This document shows positions 47,294 through 56,026 of a stretch of 64,000 nt of DNA, one piece after another. Location of the stretch: positions 62,001 to 126,000 of the forward strand of contig NZ_QFRA01000003.1 of NCBI RefSeq assembly GCF_003243515.1, given 5' to 3'. The stretch's first letter is position 1; each line of letters begins with the position of its first letter. This stretch comes from Corynebacterium kroppenstedtii. Its GTDB lineage: Bacteria; Actinomycetota; Actinomycetes; Mycobacteriales; Mycobacteriaceae. The position numbers and the translations under genes were made by a program. The notes under the pieces were generated by a model that made no database searches, was not told the origin of the DNA, and saw only the letters and a list, made by a program, of their open reading frames with translations.

Positions 47294-47935
47294 ATGCCTA
47301 CCAACACGGGGCCTTTCCCTTCAGACACCTACCGACTAAGCGATGACGATCGCCAGCATGCGATCGAGTTATTGGGCATCCACTTCTCACAGGGGCGCTT
47401 AACCATTGACGAGTACGACCAAAGGGTGTCGGTGGCCTCGGCCGCGCAGAATAATAATGACCTCAACGCCCTGTTCACGGACTTGCCGGAGCTTCCGTCT
47501 GCCACCATTTCGAGGGGCTCTCCATCGCTGGTGACGATGGCCGATGGCACTGTTCTTCCTCCAGCGTCGTATGGGCGGAATATCCGGTTAGGGTTGCTGC
47601 TGGGTTCATCAACTCTGCTGGCTATGTCCATCGCGATTAATGCTGCGCTCGCACCCATTTTGTTCTTGATCCCCCTGATTTTCATCCTGCTCTACATCAT
47701 GAAGGTCGGGCCGAAATCGTGGCACACCGCGTCACGGATCCGCCAAGCGAAGCGTCTGCAGCGCGATCAGCTGAGGATGGACAAGGAAATGCTGGAGTTG
47801 GAGCGGCGGAAGCTACAGCTGGAGCAGAAGCAACGGCGGCGGGAAATCCAGCAAGAAGCGATGGGCTCCGCCATGGATTTTGCGCACACCGTAGTGGATT
47901 CTGCGAAGGGGATTTCTGCCCGCCGGCGTCGGTAG
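47294..47935 (+). CDS. DUF1707 membrane protein with coiled-coil tail
   Basis: A 213-residue protein. The DUF1707 domain (about 11-62) shows RLSDDDRQHAIELLGIHFSQGRL, TIDEYDQRV and LNALFTDLPEL, in parts. Two membrane segments (LGLLLGSSTLLAMSIAINAALA and LFLIPLIFILLYIM) follow. The C-terminal half is a highly charged helix, QLRMDKEMLELERRKLQLEQK split as heptads, likely coiled coil. Such proteins are widespread in actinobacteria with unknown function. Confidence 0.85.
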   Translation: MPTNTGPFPSDTYRLSDDDRQHAIELLGIHFSQGRLTIDEYDQRVSVASAAQNNNDLNALFTDLPELPSATISRGSPSLVTMADGTVLPPASYGRNIRLGLLLGSSTLLAMSIAINAALAPILFLIPLIFILLYIMKVGPKSWHTASRIRQAKRLQRDQLRMDKEMLELERRKLQLEQKQRRREIQQEAMGSAMDFAHTVVDSAKGISARRRR

Positions 47936-48017
47936 GGGTCGCTGGGTTGTAGCGCGCGCTCAATCTCACTCGGCGACGCTACGCTGGCGTTCCCTCGGCC
48001 TCCTAAAATTGATTCTC

Positions 48018-48527
48018 ATGGAACCCATGCAATTGAACGGCGGCCGCTTTTATCTTCGTCCTTTGTCCGCCGATGACCGCATTAACGACGTCCCCGCCCT
48101 GACGTTAGCCGCCGACTGGGCGGAGCATTCCAGTGATAAGTCGGCACACAGTGCCGGTTCCGGCAGCACGATTGATGAGAGCTTCATCGAACTTCGCCGC
48201 AATCAATGGTTGACGGGGACGGCTCTATCCTGGGCCGTGTGTGAACAGACACAGGTTGAGATGCTCGCAGAGGCCATCCTCTTTTCCGACGACGGCGTCA
48301 TCGTGGATCCGTCCGCGGACAACGAAGCCTCAAGCAATGATGCGCAGAGTGCCCCCAAGGCCACGCATGCAACTCTCTCCATCCGCCCCGCGGGTGACCC
48401 GACTCGCGTCGTTCCTAATGAACCGGACGCAGAGAAGAAAACCGTCGGCGATGCCGTTGAGGAAGCCGAGAGAACAATCAAACGATGGGCCGAGGGCTAT
48501 CTCGGACTCACCCTTACCCTCATCTAA
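48018..48527 (+). CDS. Hypothetical protein, weakly GNAT-like N-terminus
   Basis: A 169-residue protein from ATG 48018. FYLRPLSADDRINDVPALTLA near 10-30 (read in parts) recalls the first strand and helix of GNAT acetyltransferases. No acetyl-CoA loop (Q/RxxGxG/A) is present, and the rest is acidic and Ala/Ser-rich. TAAAAT at 48004-48009 could be the −10 of a nearly leaderless transcript. I cannot assign a function. Confidence 0.6.
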   Translation: MEPMQLNGGRFYLRPLSADDRINDVPALTLAADWAEHSSDKSAHSAGSGSTIDESFIELRRNQWLTGTALSWAVCEQTQVEMLAEAILFSDDGVIVDPSADNEASSNDAQSAPKATHATLSIRPAGDPTRVVPNEPDAEKKTVGDAVEEAERTIKRWAEGYLGLTLTLI

Positions 48528-48572
48528 CAGGGCTTTATGTGGCGTGGGCTCGCCGAACGCAGACCCTTTTTA

Positions 48573-48615
48573 GGCGGCTCTCTAAAATCGGGAGCCTGCC
48601 CACAGCCACTGGGCA
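48573..48615. terminator. Hairpins between convergent genes (upstream of lpdA 3' end)
   Basis: Two adjacent stems: GGCTC/GAGCC (48576-48596) and the perfect TGCCCA/TGGGCA (48597-48615, 7-base loop). Position between convergent genes suggests bidirectional termination. Confidence 0.5.
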
Positions 48616-48635
48616 AAGCCCCCTTAGCACCGTCG

Positions 48636-50042
48636 TTAATCCAAGTCGTCGTGAGCGACCAAGTGACGGGCAGCCTCTGTCACCGAACCAGAGAGCGACG
48701 GGTACACAGAGAACGTCCGGCTCAGGTCCTCCACGGTCAATCGGTTCGTCACCGCAATAGCGATCGGCAAAATCAGCTCAGACGCTGACGGGGCGACCGC
48801 CACACCACCAATGACGATGCCGGAATTCTTGCGGCAGAAAACCTTGACAAAACCGTGGTTAAGGGACCGCATCTTGGCACGCGGATTGCCCTTCAGCGAA
48901 TAGGTCTCAATACGGGCGGACACCTCTCCAGATTCAATTTGCTTCTGGGATACACCCACGGTTGCCAGCTCCGGGCGAGTAAACACTGCCGACGCCACCG
49001 TCCGCAACCGGATCGGTGTAACGCCTTCACCCAAAGCGTGATACATAGCAATACGTCCCTGCATCGCGGCAACGGACGCCAGCGGGAACAAATCAGTACA
49101 GTCCCCCGCCGCATAAATGCCGGGGACCGACGTCCTGGATACGCGGTCAACCTTAATGTGGCCCGAACGTGTCAGATCAACCCCCGCCTTGTCGAGCCCC
49201 AGGTCACGCGTATTCGGCACAGAACCCACGGTCATCAACGCGTGAGAACCCTCCACCTCACGTCCGTCGTTAAGAATGACTTTGATCCCGTTATCGGTGT
49301 ACTCCACAGCTTTACACCGGCCACGCTTGACCAGGTGAACTCCCCGCTCGTCCAGCACATTCTCCAGCACGCGTGCAGCGTCGGAATCCTCATGCGGAAG
49401 GATTTGATCCCCCGAGGCCACCATCGTGACCTCTACCCCCAACTCAGTGAACGCCGACACGAACTCCGCGCCCGTCACACCGGACCCGACAACAATGAGG
49501 TGCTCCGGAACCTCCTCCAGGTCATAAATCTGACGCCACGTCAGGATGCGGTTCCCGTCCGGCTTCGCGCCGGGAAGGATACGAGGCGTGGCCCCCGTCG
49601 CTAAGAGAACAAGGTCACATTCAATTGTTTCTTCTGAACCATCGGCTTGTTCCACCAAAACGCGGTGAATGGTGCGGCCCGGCTCATAATCGTTCAATCT
49701 GGCGGTGCCCGGAATCAGGCGAATTTCCGACGCGATCATTTGCCGCTGCACATCGTCCGACTGCGTCTGAGCCAGGTGCTTGACGCGCTTGTTCACTTCC
49801 GCGTACGGCAGCCGTTTGCCGTCGTAACCTGCGTGGAAGCCCATCGCATCCGCCCGGCGCATGTCTGTGCGAATACCCGTCGCAGCAATAAAGCTTTTCG
49901 ACGGTACGCAGTCATGCAGAACACACGATCCCCCCATGCCCTGATCCTCAACGACCGTGACCTCCGCCCCGTACTTCGCGCCTGCTAATGCGGCTTCATA
50001 GCCCGCCGGGCCTCCGCCGATAATCACGATCCGTTTAGCCAC
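48636..50042 (-). CDS. lpdA: LpdA-type NAD(P)H quinone reductase
   Basis: Flavoprotein disulfide reductase family member, 468 residues. The FAD motif IIGGGPAGYEAALAG is near 7-21, the redox Cys pair C40/C45 in GGSCVLHDCVPSKSF, and the NAD(P) motif VVGSGVTGAEFVSAF near 185. ATGATPR and YAAGDCTDLFPLASVA follow. The C-terminus reads YPSLSGSVTEAAR instead of the HPTxSE motif of lipoamide dehydrogenase, so the catalytic His-Glu pair is missing. This matches Rv3303c-type quinone reductases rather than the dihydrolipoamide enzyme. Confidence 0.92.
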   Translation of the reverse strand: MAKRIVIIGGGPAGYEAALAGAKYGAEVTVVEDQGMGGSCVLHDCVPSKSFIAATGIRTDMRRADAMGFHAGYDGKRLPYAEVNKRVKHLAQTQSDDVQRQMIASEIRLIPGTARLNDYEPGRTIHRVLVEQADGSEETIECDLVLLATGATPRILPGAKPDGNRILTWRQIYDLEEVPEHLIVVGSGVTGAEFVSAFTELGVEVTMVASGDQILPHEDSDAARVLENVLDERGVHLVKRGRCKAVEYTDNGIKVILNDGREVEGSHALMTVGSVPNTRDLGLDKAGVDLTRSGHIKVDRVSRTSVPGIYAAGDCTDLFPLASVAAMQGRIAMYHALGEGVTPIRLRTVASAVFTRPELATVGVSQKQIESGEVSARIETYSLKGNPRAKMRSLNHGFVKVFCRKNSGIVIGGVAVAPSASELILPIAIAVTNRLTVEDLSRTFSVYPSLSGSVTEAARHLVAHDDLD

Positions 50043-50283
50043 CAGTTCGCTCCTCGATGTGGTGATGTTTCAGGGGCATACTCAGCGCCCAGAGACAAGG
50101 ACAGAACCCGGCACACGGTCACATGCGCGAGGCTCACTACGGCCGTCGTCAAGGCGCAGCTCGTCCCTTTCAGAATAAACTAAACCCCACACATAACCCT
50201 GGTTCGGACTAAAAGCAGATACCCCCGACGCCACAAAGAGGGGTAGGGCGTCGCGAATGAGCGTCTATATATCGCGCCTGTAG

Positions 50284-50922
50284 CTACAGATCGATATTTC
50301 GGGGACCATACAGACGATCGCCTGCGTCGCCTAGGCCAGGGACAATGTAGGCATCCTCATTCAACGACGGATCGATCGTCGCGGTGACCAACCGCGTGAC
50401 AGGAAGGCCAGCATCCTTCAACGCCTGCACCCCCGGTTCGGCAGCCACCATGCAGATGCAGGTGATGTCGTCCGCACCCCGGCTGGCCAGCAGCCGGATC
50501 GCGTGGAGCAGCGAGCCACCCGTCGCCAACATGGGGTCGACGAGGAAGACGGGGCGGCCGGCGAGGTCATCCGGCAGCGCTTCCAAATAGGGCACAGGCT
50601 TGTGCGTCGTCTCATCACGAGCCAAGCCGATGAACCCCACTTGGGCGTCGGGAATCATGGACAATGCTGGGTCCACCATGCCAAGCCCGGCGCGAATAAT
50701 CGGAACGATAATTGGGGGCTCGGTCAGGCGGAATCCATCAGCCTGGTCTACCGGGGTGGACACGGGGAAGGTATCCACTGAAAGATCCCGGCTGGCCTCG
50801 TACACCAGCATCATGCCTAAATCTGACAACACCGTGCGGAAAACATCATTTGTGCTGCGCTTATCGCGCATGATGGTCAGCCTCGACGACACCAACGGAT
50901 GATCAACGACCCTAATCTCCAT
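50284..50922 (-). CDS. upp: Uracil phosphoribosyltransferase
   Basis: Salvages uracil to UMP with PRPP. From ATG 50922 it is 212 residues, the usual length, beginning MEIRVVDHPLVSSRLTIMRD in family style; the open frame further upstream is not family-like. Motifs include VPIIRAGLGM, GFIGLARDE, the PRPP loop VFLVDPMLATGGSLLHAI and the uracil-binding PGLGDAGDRLYG. Divergent from the EspC/WXG-like gene. Confidence 0.96.
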   Translation of the reverse strand: MEIRVVDHPLVSSRLTIMRDKRSTNDVFRTVLSDLGMMLVYEASRDLSVDTFPVSTPVDQADGFRLTEPPIIVPIIRAGLGMVDPALSMIPDAQVGFIGLARDETTHKPVPYLEALPDDLAGRPVFLVDPMLATGGSLLHAIRLLASRGADDITCICMVAAEPGVQALKDAGLPVTRLVTATIDPSLNEDAYIVPGLGDAGDRLYGPRNIDL

Positions 50923-51063
50923 AAAAACCAGCTTACCTATGGGGAACCATAACGAAACTCGCGCGTCTAACCCCATCGCACGAGAAATATCACATAGCCC
51001 GGCAGGCACGCCTGACGCACCTCGCACGCCTCTGGTACGCCCGATACACAGGAGGACACCACA

Positions 51064-51420
51064 ATGACGGAGACCGGCTCGATTACCGCCCAACCTGACG
51101 CTCTACGCACCGCTTCAGATCAACTGGCCGGCTGCGCAGACACTGTTAGCCGCCTGCGCGATGGTTATGAGGCCAATCCCCCAAGCTTTACCAAGTGTTC
51201 CCGTCACATCCCGGCACTTCAGCGCACTATCGAGTTGCTGGGACAGAACCATGACCGTCTCAGACACGAACTCGGACGGTTCAACGAATCGTTGTTATCG
51301 ATCTCGCAGGGCACGCGGACCCTGGCCGATGCCGTCGATCATTCTGACACGGTGGCTGCTGTGCGTATGAACACGCTGACCAGCACGATTCCAGGTAATT
51401 CCGAGGGAGGGCAACGATAA
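51064..51420 (+). CDS. Small helical EspC/WXG100-like protein
   Basis: A 118-residue all-helical protein with AGGAGG upstream. Helix 1 (PDALRTASDQLAGCADTVSRL) and helix 2 (ALQRTIELLGQNHDRLRHEL, continuing FNESLLSISQGTRTLADAVD) resemble the type VII-associated EspC/DUF2580-type helical hairpins. There is no WxG turn and no signal peptide. It begins a locus with an NlpC/P60 hydrolase 3 bp downstream. Type VII export is a guess; no ESX core gene is in the window. Confidence 0.65.
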   Translation: MTETGSITAQPDALRTASDQLAGCADTVSRLRDGYEANPPSFTKCSRHIPALQRTIELLGQNHDRLRHELGRFNESLLSISQGTRTLADAVDHSDTVAAVRMNTLTSTIPGNSEGGQR

Positions 51421-51423
51421 CTC

Positions 51424-52620
51424 ATGCCTTCGTTTATTGGTTCACCTGTATCGGCTGAGGCCGCAGCGCTCATTGAAGACACTGTTCACTACATCACATC
51501 CCTGCTCCCAATCACCCCGGAGACGCCACTGCCAGATTTCACTCACCATTACCCGCTTTTCGACGCCACGCAACGCGAACTCGGCGCGATGCTCGGCGGG
51601 CCGTGAAAAGAGAGCACGTCCACTATCGATAGCGCGCTGGTCGGTGAGGCGGGGAACGCGTGGCATGACGGACTGGATCGTGCTGGCCAGGGCGCGGAAT
51701 CGCTCCGGCGCTCGGCTGAGGACGCGTCGCACGCGAGCATCCACATAGCCAGCACCATTATCAAAGGCGCGCTCGATATCTCCGGTATTGCTAACCGATA
51801 TCTCACGACCGCGACGTCACTGCTCACTGGAAGTATGAGCATCCCTATTCTCTTGGGCCCGATCCCTCTGAAGCCCGGGACCGGGATCATGCCGGCGTTG
51901 AAAAAAGCCTCTGCCGACGCCCGACACGAGGCCGACACCGCAGCGGACCGCATTAACACGGAACTCGAAGGCGATGTTGCAGTACTTCAGCACTTGTTGG
52001 AGGAACCGTCGCCTGCATTCCCGCAATGTGAGGTAGACATACCGCCCGATCAGTCGTCGGCAGCGGTAACGACCCCTGCTGGAGCCCCACCAGTGCTCAG
52101 CTCCGCGAATGATGTGGTGGCCGGATCACCCGGGGCGGCTGGATCATCGGGAGCGTCGGCGTCTGCTCTTACTCCCGCGCCGGGCAATCAAACACCGGTC
52201 GCCCATCCACCTGCCGTTTCGGCACCACCTGCTGCACTACCACCAGCGTCTCATGCGTCGGCCGGCGGAGCCTCACCCCAAGCACTACAAGCAGTGGAAG
52301 CTGCACGCAGCGCCATCGGAACCCCGTACCAGTGGGGAGGAAACACCCCCGGCGTCGGCCTCGACTGCTCGGGGCTCACACACTGGGCTTATGCCCAAGC
52401 AGGAGTAGACATTCCGCGGCTTGCTGAAGCGCAAACCGTCGGCACGCGGGTCACACAAGACCAGCTCCTCCCCGGTGATCTTGTGGTGTGGGACGGGCAC
52501 GTCGCGATGTATGTCGGCGACGGCATGATGATAGAAGCAGGTGATCCCGTCCAAACCTCGCCACTGCGGACCACCAACATGGGGATGAACTTCCTCGGCT
52601 TCCACCGGCCCACGGGGTAA
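51424..52620 (+). pseudogene. NlpC/P60 peptidoglycan hydrolase, interrupted by in-frame TGA
   Basis: A continuous 398-codon frame broken only by TGA at 51604-51606. Before it lies a helical segment (SAEAAALIEDTVHYITSLL); after it the same frame continues TSTIDSALVGEAG and AWHDGLDRAGQGAESLR, so the stop is internal. Residues after about 215 are Pro/Ala-rich. The C-terminal NlpC/P60 domain (about 285-398) has catalytic Cys in GVGLDCSGLTHWAY, His in DGHVAMYVGDG and IEAGD. There is no signal peptide. An ATG at 51835 could start a shorter domain-bearing protein. Confidence 0.75.
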
Positions 52621-52683
52621 CTGCCGGCACTAACGCACCCAACCTGTTAGCACTAACGATAAAGCACGCTACGATGAGGGGTC

Positions 52684-54120
52684 ATGGCCACCGAGAGCAT
52701 AATCCCAGTCCAACTGGAACTGACCAGCGGAACGTACTACACCCTATGGGCACCGTCCTGGAAAGAGAACGGTGAAGAATGGCAGGCGTTTCTCGGATCA
52801 GACGATAGCCTCTACTTCTTCACCTCACCCGCCGAACTCTTGGCGTATATCAACTCCGGCGCACCCATCGACCTCGCCGAGCACCCCAAGTGGCGCGCAT
52901 TCCTACATAAGGACGCGGAATCACAGGCTGTCCCCACACCCCGCCACGTCTACGACCTGGTCGCCGTTCCCGCCATGCTGGCAGAAAAACCCAGCTACGC
53001 CTCCGTCGACAAGGTCGAGCGAAACCTAGCCATGGCACGCTCCCTCGGCCGGGTGTGCGGAATCGACCGCATCAGCGGGTTCTTCAACAGCTACTCGCTG
53101 CTCTCCAACCTCAGCCGCGGAGCTGAGCACTTTACTGGCGACGACGGCAATGGCGAATGGTCTGCCATCGGCCAAACGATCCTCTCCAACTGGGGCCCTG
53201 TCCTCGACGCCCTCGACAACGAAGCCGTGGACGACGGGGGCTTCGACGACAACGCCGGTGACGGTTTTTCCGCCACCACTGGCGCATCCGTCGATGCCGT
53301 GAACGTATCGTCTACCAGCACGAGCGTCCCCGTCGACGCACCGACCGGCGACACGACAAGCAACGCGGGCGCAATTGGAACGCACACCGCTCCCGTGTTC
53401 GTCACTCCCGCCATTCCCGGGAATAACCCCACCGATTCCATCAACAACGCCCAGCGCAGCATCGACGACGCTATTGCCGCACGCGAGGACCACGAAAAAG
53501 AGGTCGCCGCTGAGCGCGCATCCCAGGCAGAGAACGAGGAGGCCAGCCCCACGCCGGCCACCGACCCCTATGACTCCACCATTTGGGCGTCCGTCGGTAT
53601 TGATCCGATCACGATCGTGATGAATGGGCGTACCCTCTACACCCTGCGATGCTACATCAACGATCGCCCCGTCTTCCTCGGCAAATTCGGCCAGATTTAC
53701 ACGTTCACGTCCGGGCGCGCTCTCAGCCGCTGGATCGTCGACCATAAAGACCACGACCTGGCGACCGTCTCCACCTGGGGAGAACTCGTCGACAAAGCCA
53801 ACGTCGGTGAGCTCAAGGTAGAAACGCACCCCACGAACAACTACGTCTTCACCAACTTGGCGGAGTCCATCGCCAAAGGGCCGAACGCCGTCGACACCGA
53901 CCAGCTCGGCCAGGCCTACGAAGTGATTGCCGACGCTTCCGACTGGGCAGAGGACGACGCCGTGAACTCCGTGCTTCTCGCCGTACCCGAGCTGCAGGGA
54001 TATATCTCGTACATGCTGGGGACATCGTCGAATTACCTCCCCTCGGCGCCGTACGACACCGAGGCCGACGGATGGCGTCGCCTGGAGGAAATGCTAAGCG
54101 AACGGTTCAGCAAGTCCTAG
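52684..54120 (+). CDS. Hypothetical corynebacterial protein with duplicated domain
   Basis: A 478-residue protein of unknown function. Two similar units are visible: residues 12-110 (SGTYYTLWA, WQAFLGSDDSLYFFTSPAELLAYI) and 312-410 (GRTLYTLRC, VFLGKFGQIYTFTSGRALSRWI). They are separated by an acidic, Thr/Asp/Ala-rich linker (about 165-305). Each unit is followed by a helical stretch. No signal peptide or membrane segment is seen. It begins 63 bp after the NlpC/P60 gene and shares its strand, so both may serve the same envelope-related process. Confidence 0.75.
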   Translation: MATESIIPVQLELTSGTYYTLWAPSWKENGEEWQAFLGSDDSLYFFTSPAELLAYINSGAPIDLAEHPKWRAFLHKDAESQAVPTPRHVYDLVAVPAMLAEKPSYASVDKVERNLAMARSLGRVCGIDRISGFFNSYSLLSNLSRGAEHFTGDDGNGEWSAIGQTILSNWGPVLDALDNEAVDDGGFDDNAGDGFSATTGASVDAVNVSSTSTSVPVDAPTGDTTSNAGAIGTHTAPVFVTPAIPGNNPTDSINNAQRSIDDAIAAREDHEKEVAAERASQAENEEASPTPATDPYDSTIWASVGIDPITIVMNGRTLYTLRCYINDRPVFLGKFGQIYTFTSGRALSRWIVDHKDHDLATVSTWGELVDKANVGELKVETHPTNNYVFTNLAESIAKGPNAVDTDQLGQAYEVIADASDWAEDDAVNSVLLAVPELQGYISYMLGTSSNYLPSAPYDTEADGWRRLEEMLSERFSKS

Positions 54121-54131
54121 GCACGAGCCTA
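54118..54131 (+). terminator. Short hairpin at the 3' end of the duplicated-domain gene
   Basis: TAGGC-ACGA-GCCTA, a 5-base stem overlapping the stop codon and followed by AAAA, lies between convergent genes. Small and without a T run; weak evidence. Confidence 0.3.
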
Positions 54132-54146
54132 AAACCCACGCGCGGG

Positions 54147-54983
54147 CTAGGCGCGGACCTGCCCGAGCTCGTGGGATAGGGATTCAAGCTCCTCACCGCC
54201 AGCCATTTGCGCGGTGAGCTGCTCCAACGTGATGTCCTGGCGGCCCGCATCCAACTGCATGCGGCCGTGCCCCAACAACACAAAGTGGTCCCCCACCAAA
54301 TAGGCGTGATGAGGATTGTGAGTGATCAAGATAACGCCCAGTCCCCGTTCCTTCGCCTGCTGAACAAACCGCAGAACCATGCCCGACTGCTTCACGCCTA
54401 GCGCGGCCGTCGGCTCATCCAGAATGATCGCGCGCGCACCAAAGTGAACCGCTCGGGCGATCGCCACAACCTGACGCTGACCACCCGATAATGTCGAAAT
54501 CGGCACGGTCACGTCGGGAAGATCAATCCCCATCGACTTTAGAGCGCTGTCGGTGGTTTTTTTCATGTGCTCCGCGTCCAAGGGAGCAACCATGCCCAGC
54601 CAATTCGGTCCGCGAACCACCTCGTGCCCGAGATAGAAATTGCGCCACACCGGCATATCCGACACCACCGCTAAATCCTGGAAGACGGTGGAAATGCCGC
54701 GGGCGATCGCGTCCTTTGGGGACTTCAGCGCAACGGTCTCGCCGTCGATAAGAACACGCCCCTCGGTGGGTTTGTGCAGGCCCGATAGCGTCTTGATGAG
54801 CGTCGACTTGCCAGCGCCATTGTCACCTAGCACGCAGGTCACCTCGCCGGCATAGACCGACAGCGTCATGTGCGAGAGCGCGACATGCGTCCCATAGGCC
54901 TTGGTGACGTCGTCAAGCGCGAGAATCGGGGTCCGTGACTCGGCCGACGGGGTTGCGGGTGGGGTCATCGCGGTATCAGTCAT
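54147..54983 (-). CDS. CUT2 sugar ABC transporter ATPase
   Basis: A single-domain ATPase of 278 residues (FrcA type; RbsA-type proteins have two domains). Walker A GDNGAGKSTLIKTL near 54, Q-loop TVFQDLAVV, signature LSGGQRQVVAIARAV and Walker B AIILDEPTAALGV are intact. The ALG after the Walker B is typical of the CUT2 group. It overlaps the permease gene by ATGA. Third gene of a binding protein–permease–ATPase operon. Confidence 0.92.
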   Translation of the reverse strand: MTDTAMTPPATPSAESRTPILALDDVTKAYGTHVALSHMTLSVYAGEVTCVLGDNGAGKSTLIKTLSGLHKPTEGRVLIDGETVALKSPKDAIARGISTVFQDLAVVSDMPVWRNFYLGHEVVRGPNWLGMVAPLDAEHMKKTTDSALKSMGIDLPDVTVPISTLSGGQRQVVAIARAVHFGARAIILDEPTAALGVKQSGMVLRFVQQAKERGLGVILITHNPHHAYLVGDHFVLLGHGRMQLDAGRQDITLEQLTAQMAGGEELESLSHELGQVRA

Positions 54984-56026
54984 CGTGTGCTGTTCCTTTT
55001 CTCCATGGCCCGGTTCGACAGCACCGCCAGCAGCAGCATGGCCCCGAGGAAGAACTTAAACCAGTCGGGGTTCCAGCCCGCGTACACAATGCCCTGGTTG
55101 ATCATGCCGAAAATGAACGCGCCGATAGCCGTGCCGATCGCGGTTCCCTTTCCGCCCTTCATCGACACCCCGCCGATGACCGCGCCGATAATGTACAAAA
55201 ACTCATTGCCGACGCCCTGCCCCGCCTGGACGGAGTCAAAGGCGAAGAGTGTGTGCATACCGACAAACCACGCGGCGACCGACACCCCGATGAAAAGGAG
55301 CACTTTGACCCGGGTAACGGGGATTCCCTGCGCGCGGGCCGAGTCGTGGTCACCACCGACGGCAAAAATCCAGTTGCCGAAACGAGTGGAATACAAGACG
55401 TAGGTCGCGATGGCGACAAAGACGAGCCACCACAGCACCGTGATCTTCACCGACACAGAGCCAATAGTGATGGACAACGCAAACACGTCTTTGGCGCTGC
55501 CGAAGCCCTGCATGTCCGAAATCGACGGCGTCGAGACCGCGTTGGTGACCCACTTGGTGATCGCCAAGTTGAGACCCTGAAGCATGAGGAAGCTGGCCAA
55601 GGTGATGAGGAAGCTGTCCAGCCCCGTCTTCATCACCAAGACACCGTTGAACGTGCCGATCGCCACGGCGATCAGCAGTGACAGCACCACGCCGGTCCAT
55701 GAATTGAGGTGCCAGTTGTAGTTCATCATCGTGGCGGCCAGCGCGCCCGTGGTGACGCCCACACCGGAGGACAGGTCGAACTCGCCGCCGATCATGAGTA
55801 AGCCGACGGCCAAGGACATGATGCCAATGGTCGACGACGCATAGAGGACCGTCGAGAATGCCGCGAAGGAGCGGAATGATGGTGCCACCGTCATGAACAG
55901 GGCGAAGACAATGACGGCACCCAAGATGGACGCTGCTTCGGGCCTCATGAGGGTTCGCTGCCATAAAGGTCGCCGCGTCGGTACGGACGATTCAGACGTC
56001 GGTGCGGATTCAGACGCTGTCGTCAT
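54980..56026 (-). CDS. CUT2 sugar ABC transporter permease
   Basis: A 348-residue permease of the ribose/xylose type with eight to ten membrane segments. LMIGGEFDLSSGVGVTTGALAA and AVGGDHDSARAQGIPVTRVKVLLF, in parts, are the conserved blocks; GGVSMKGGKGTAIGTAIGAFIFGMI is the third. One subunit forms the homodimeric channel. Start and stop both overlap neighbours by four bases, so the three genes are translationally coupled. Confidence 0.93.
   Translation of the reverse strand: MTTASESAPTSESSVPTRRPLWQRTLMRPEAASILGAVIVFALFMTVAPSFRSFAAFSTVLYASSTIGIMSLAVGLLMIGGEFDLSSGVGVTTGALAATMMNYNWHLNSWTGVVLSLLIAVAIGTFNGVLVMKTGLDSFLITLASFLMLQGLNLAITKWVTNAVSTPSISDMQGFGSAKDVFALSITIGSVSVKITVLWWLVFVAIATYVLYSTRFGNWIFAVGGDHDSARAQGIPVTRVKVLLFIGVSVAAWFVGMHTLFAFDSVQAGQGVGNEFLYIIGAVIGGVSMKGGKGTAIGTAIGAFIFGMINQGIVYAGWNPDWFKFFLGAMLLLAVLSNRAMEKRNSTR

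Noticed and set aside
48636..50042. Dihydrolipoamide dehydrogenase of the pyruvate dehydrogenase complex
   Set aside because: The C-terminal His-Glu motif needed for lipoamide turnover is replaced by YPSLSGSV, matching the LpdA quinone reductase group instead.
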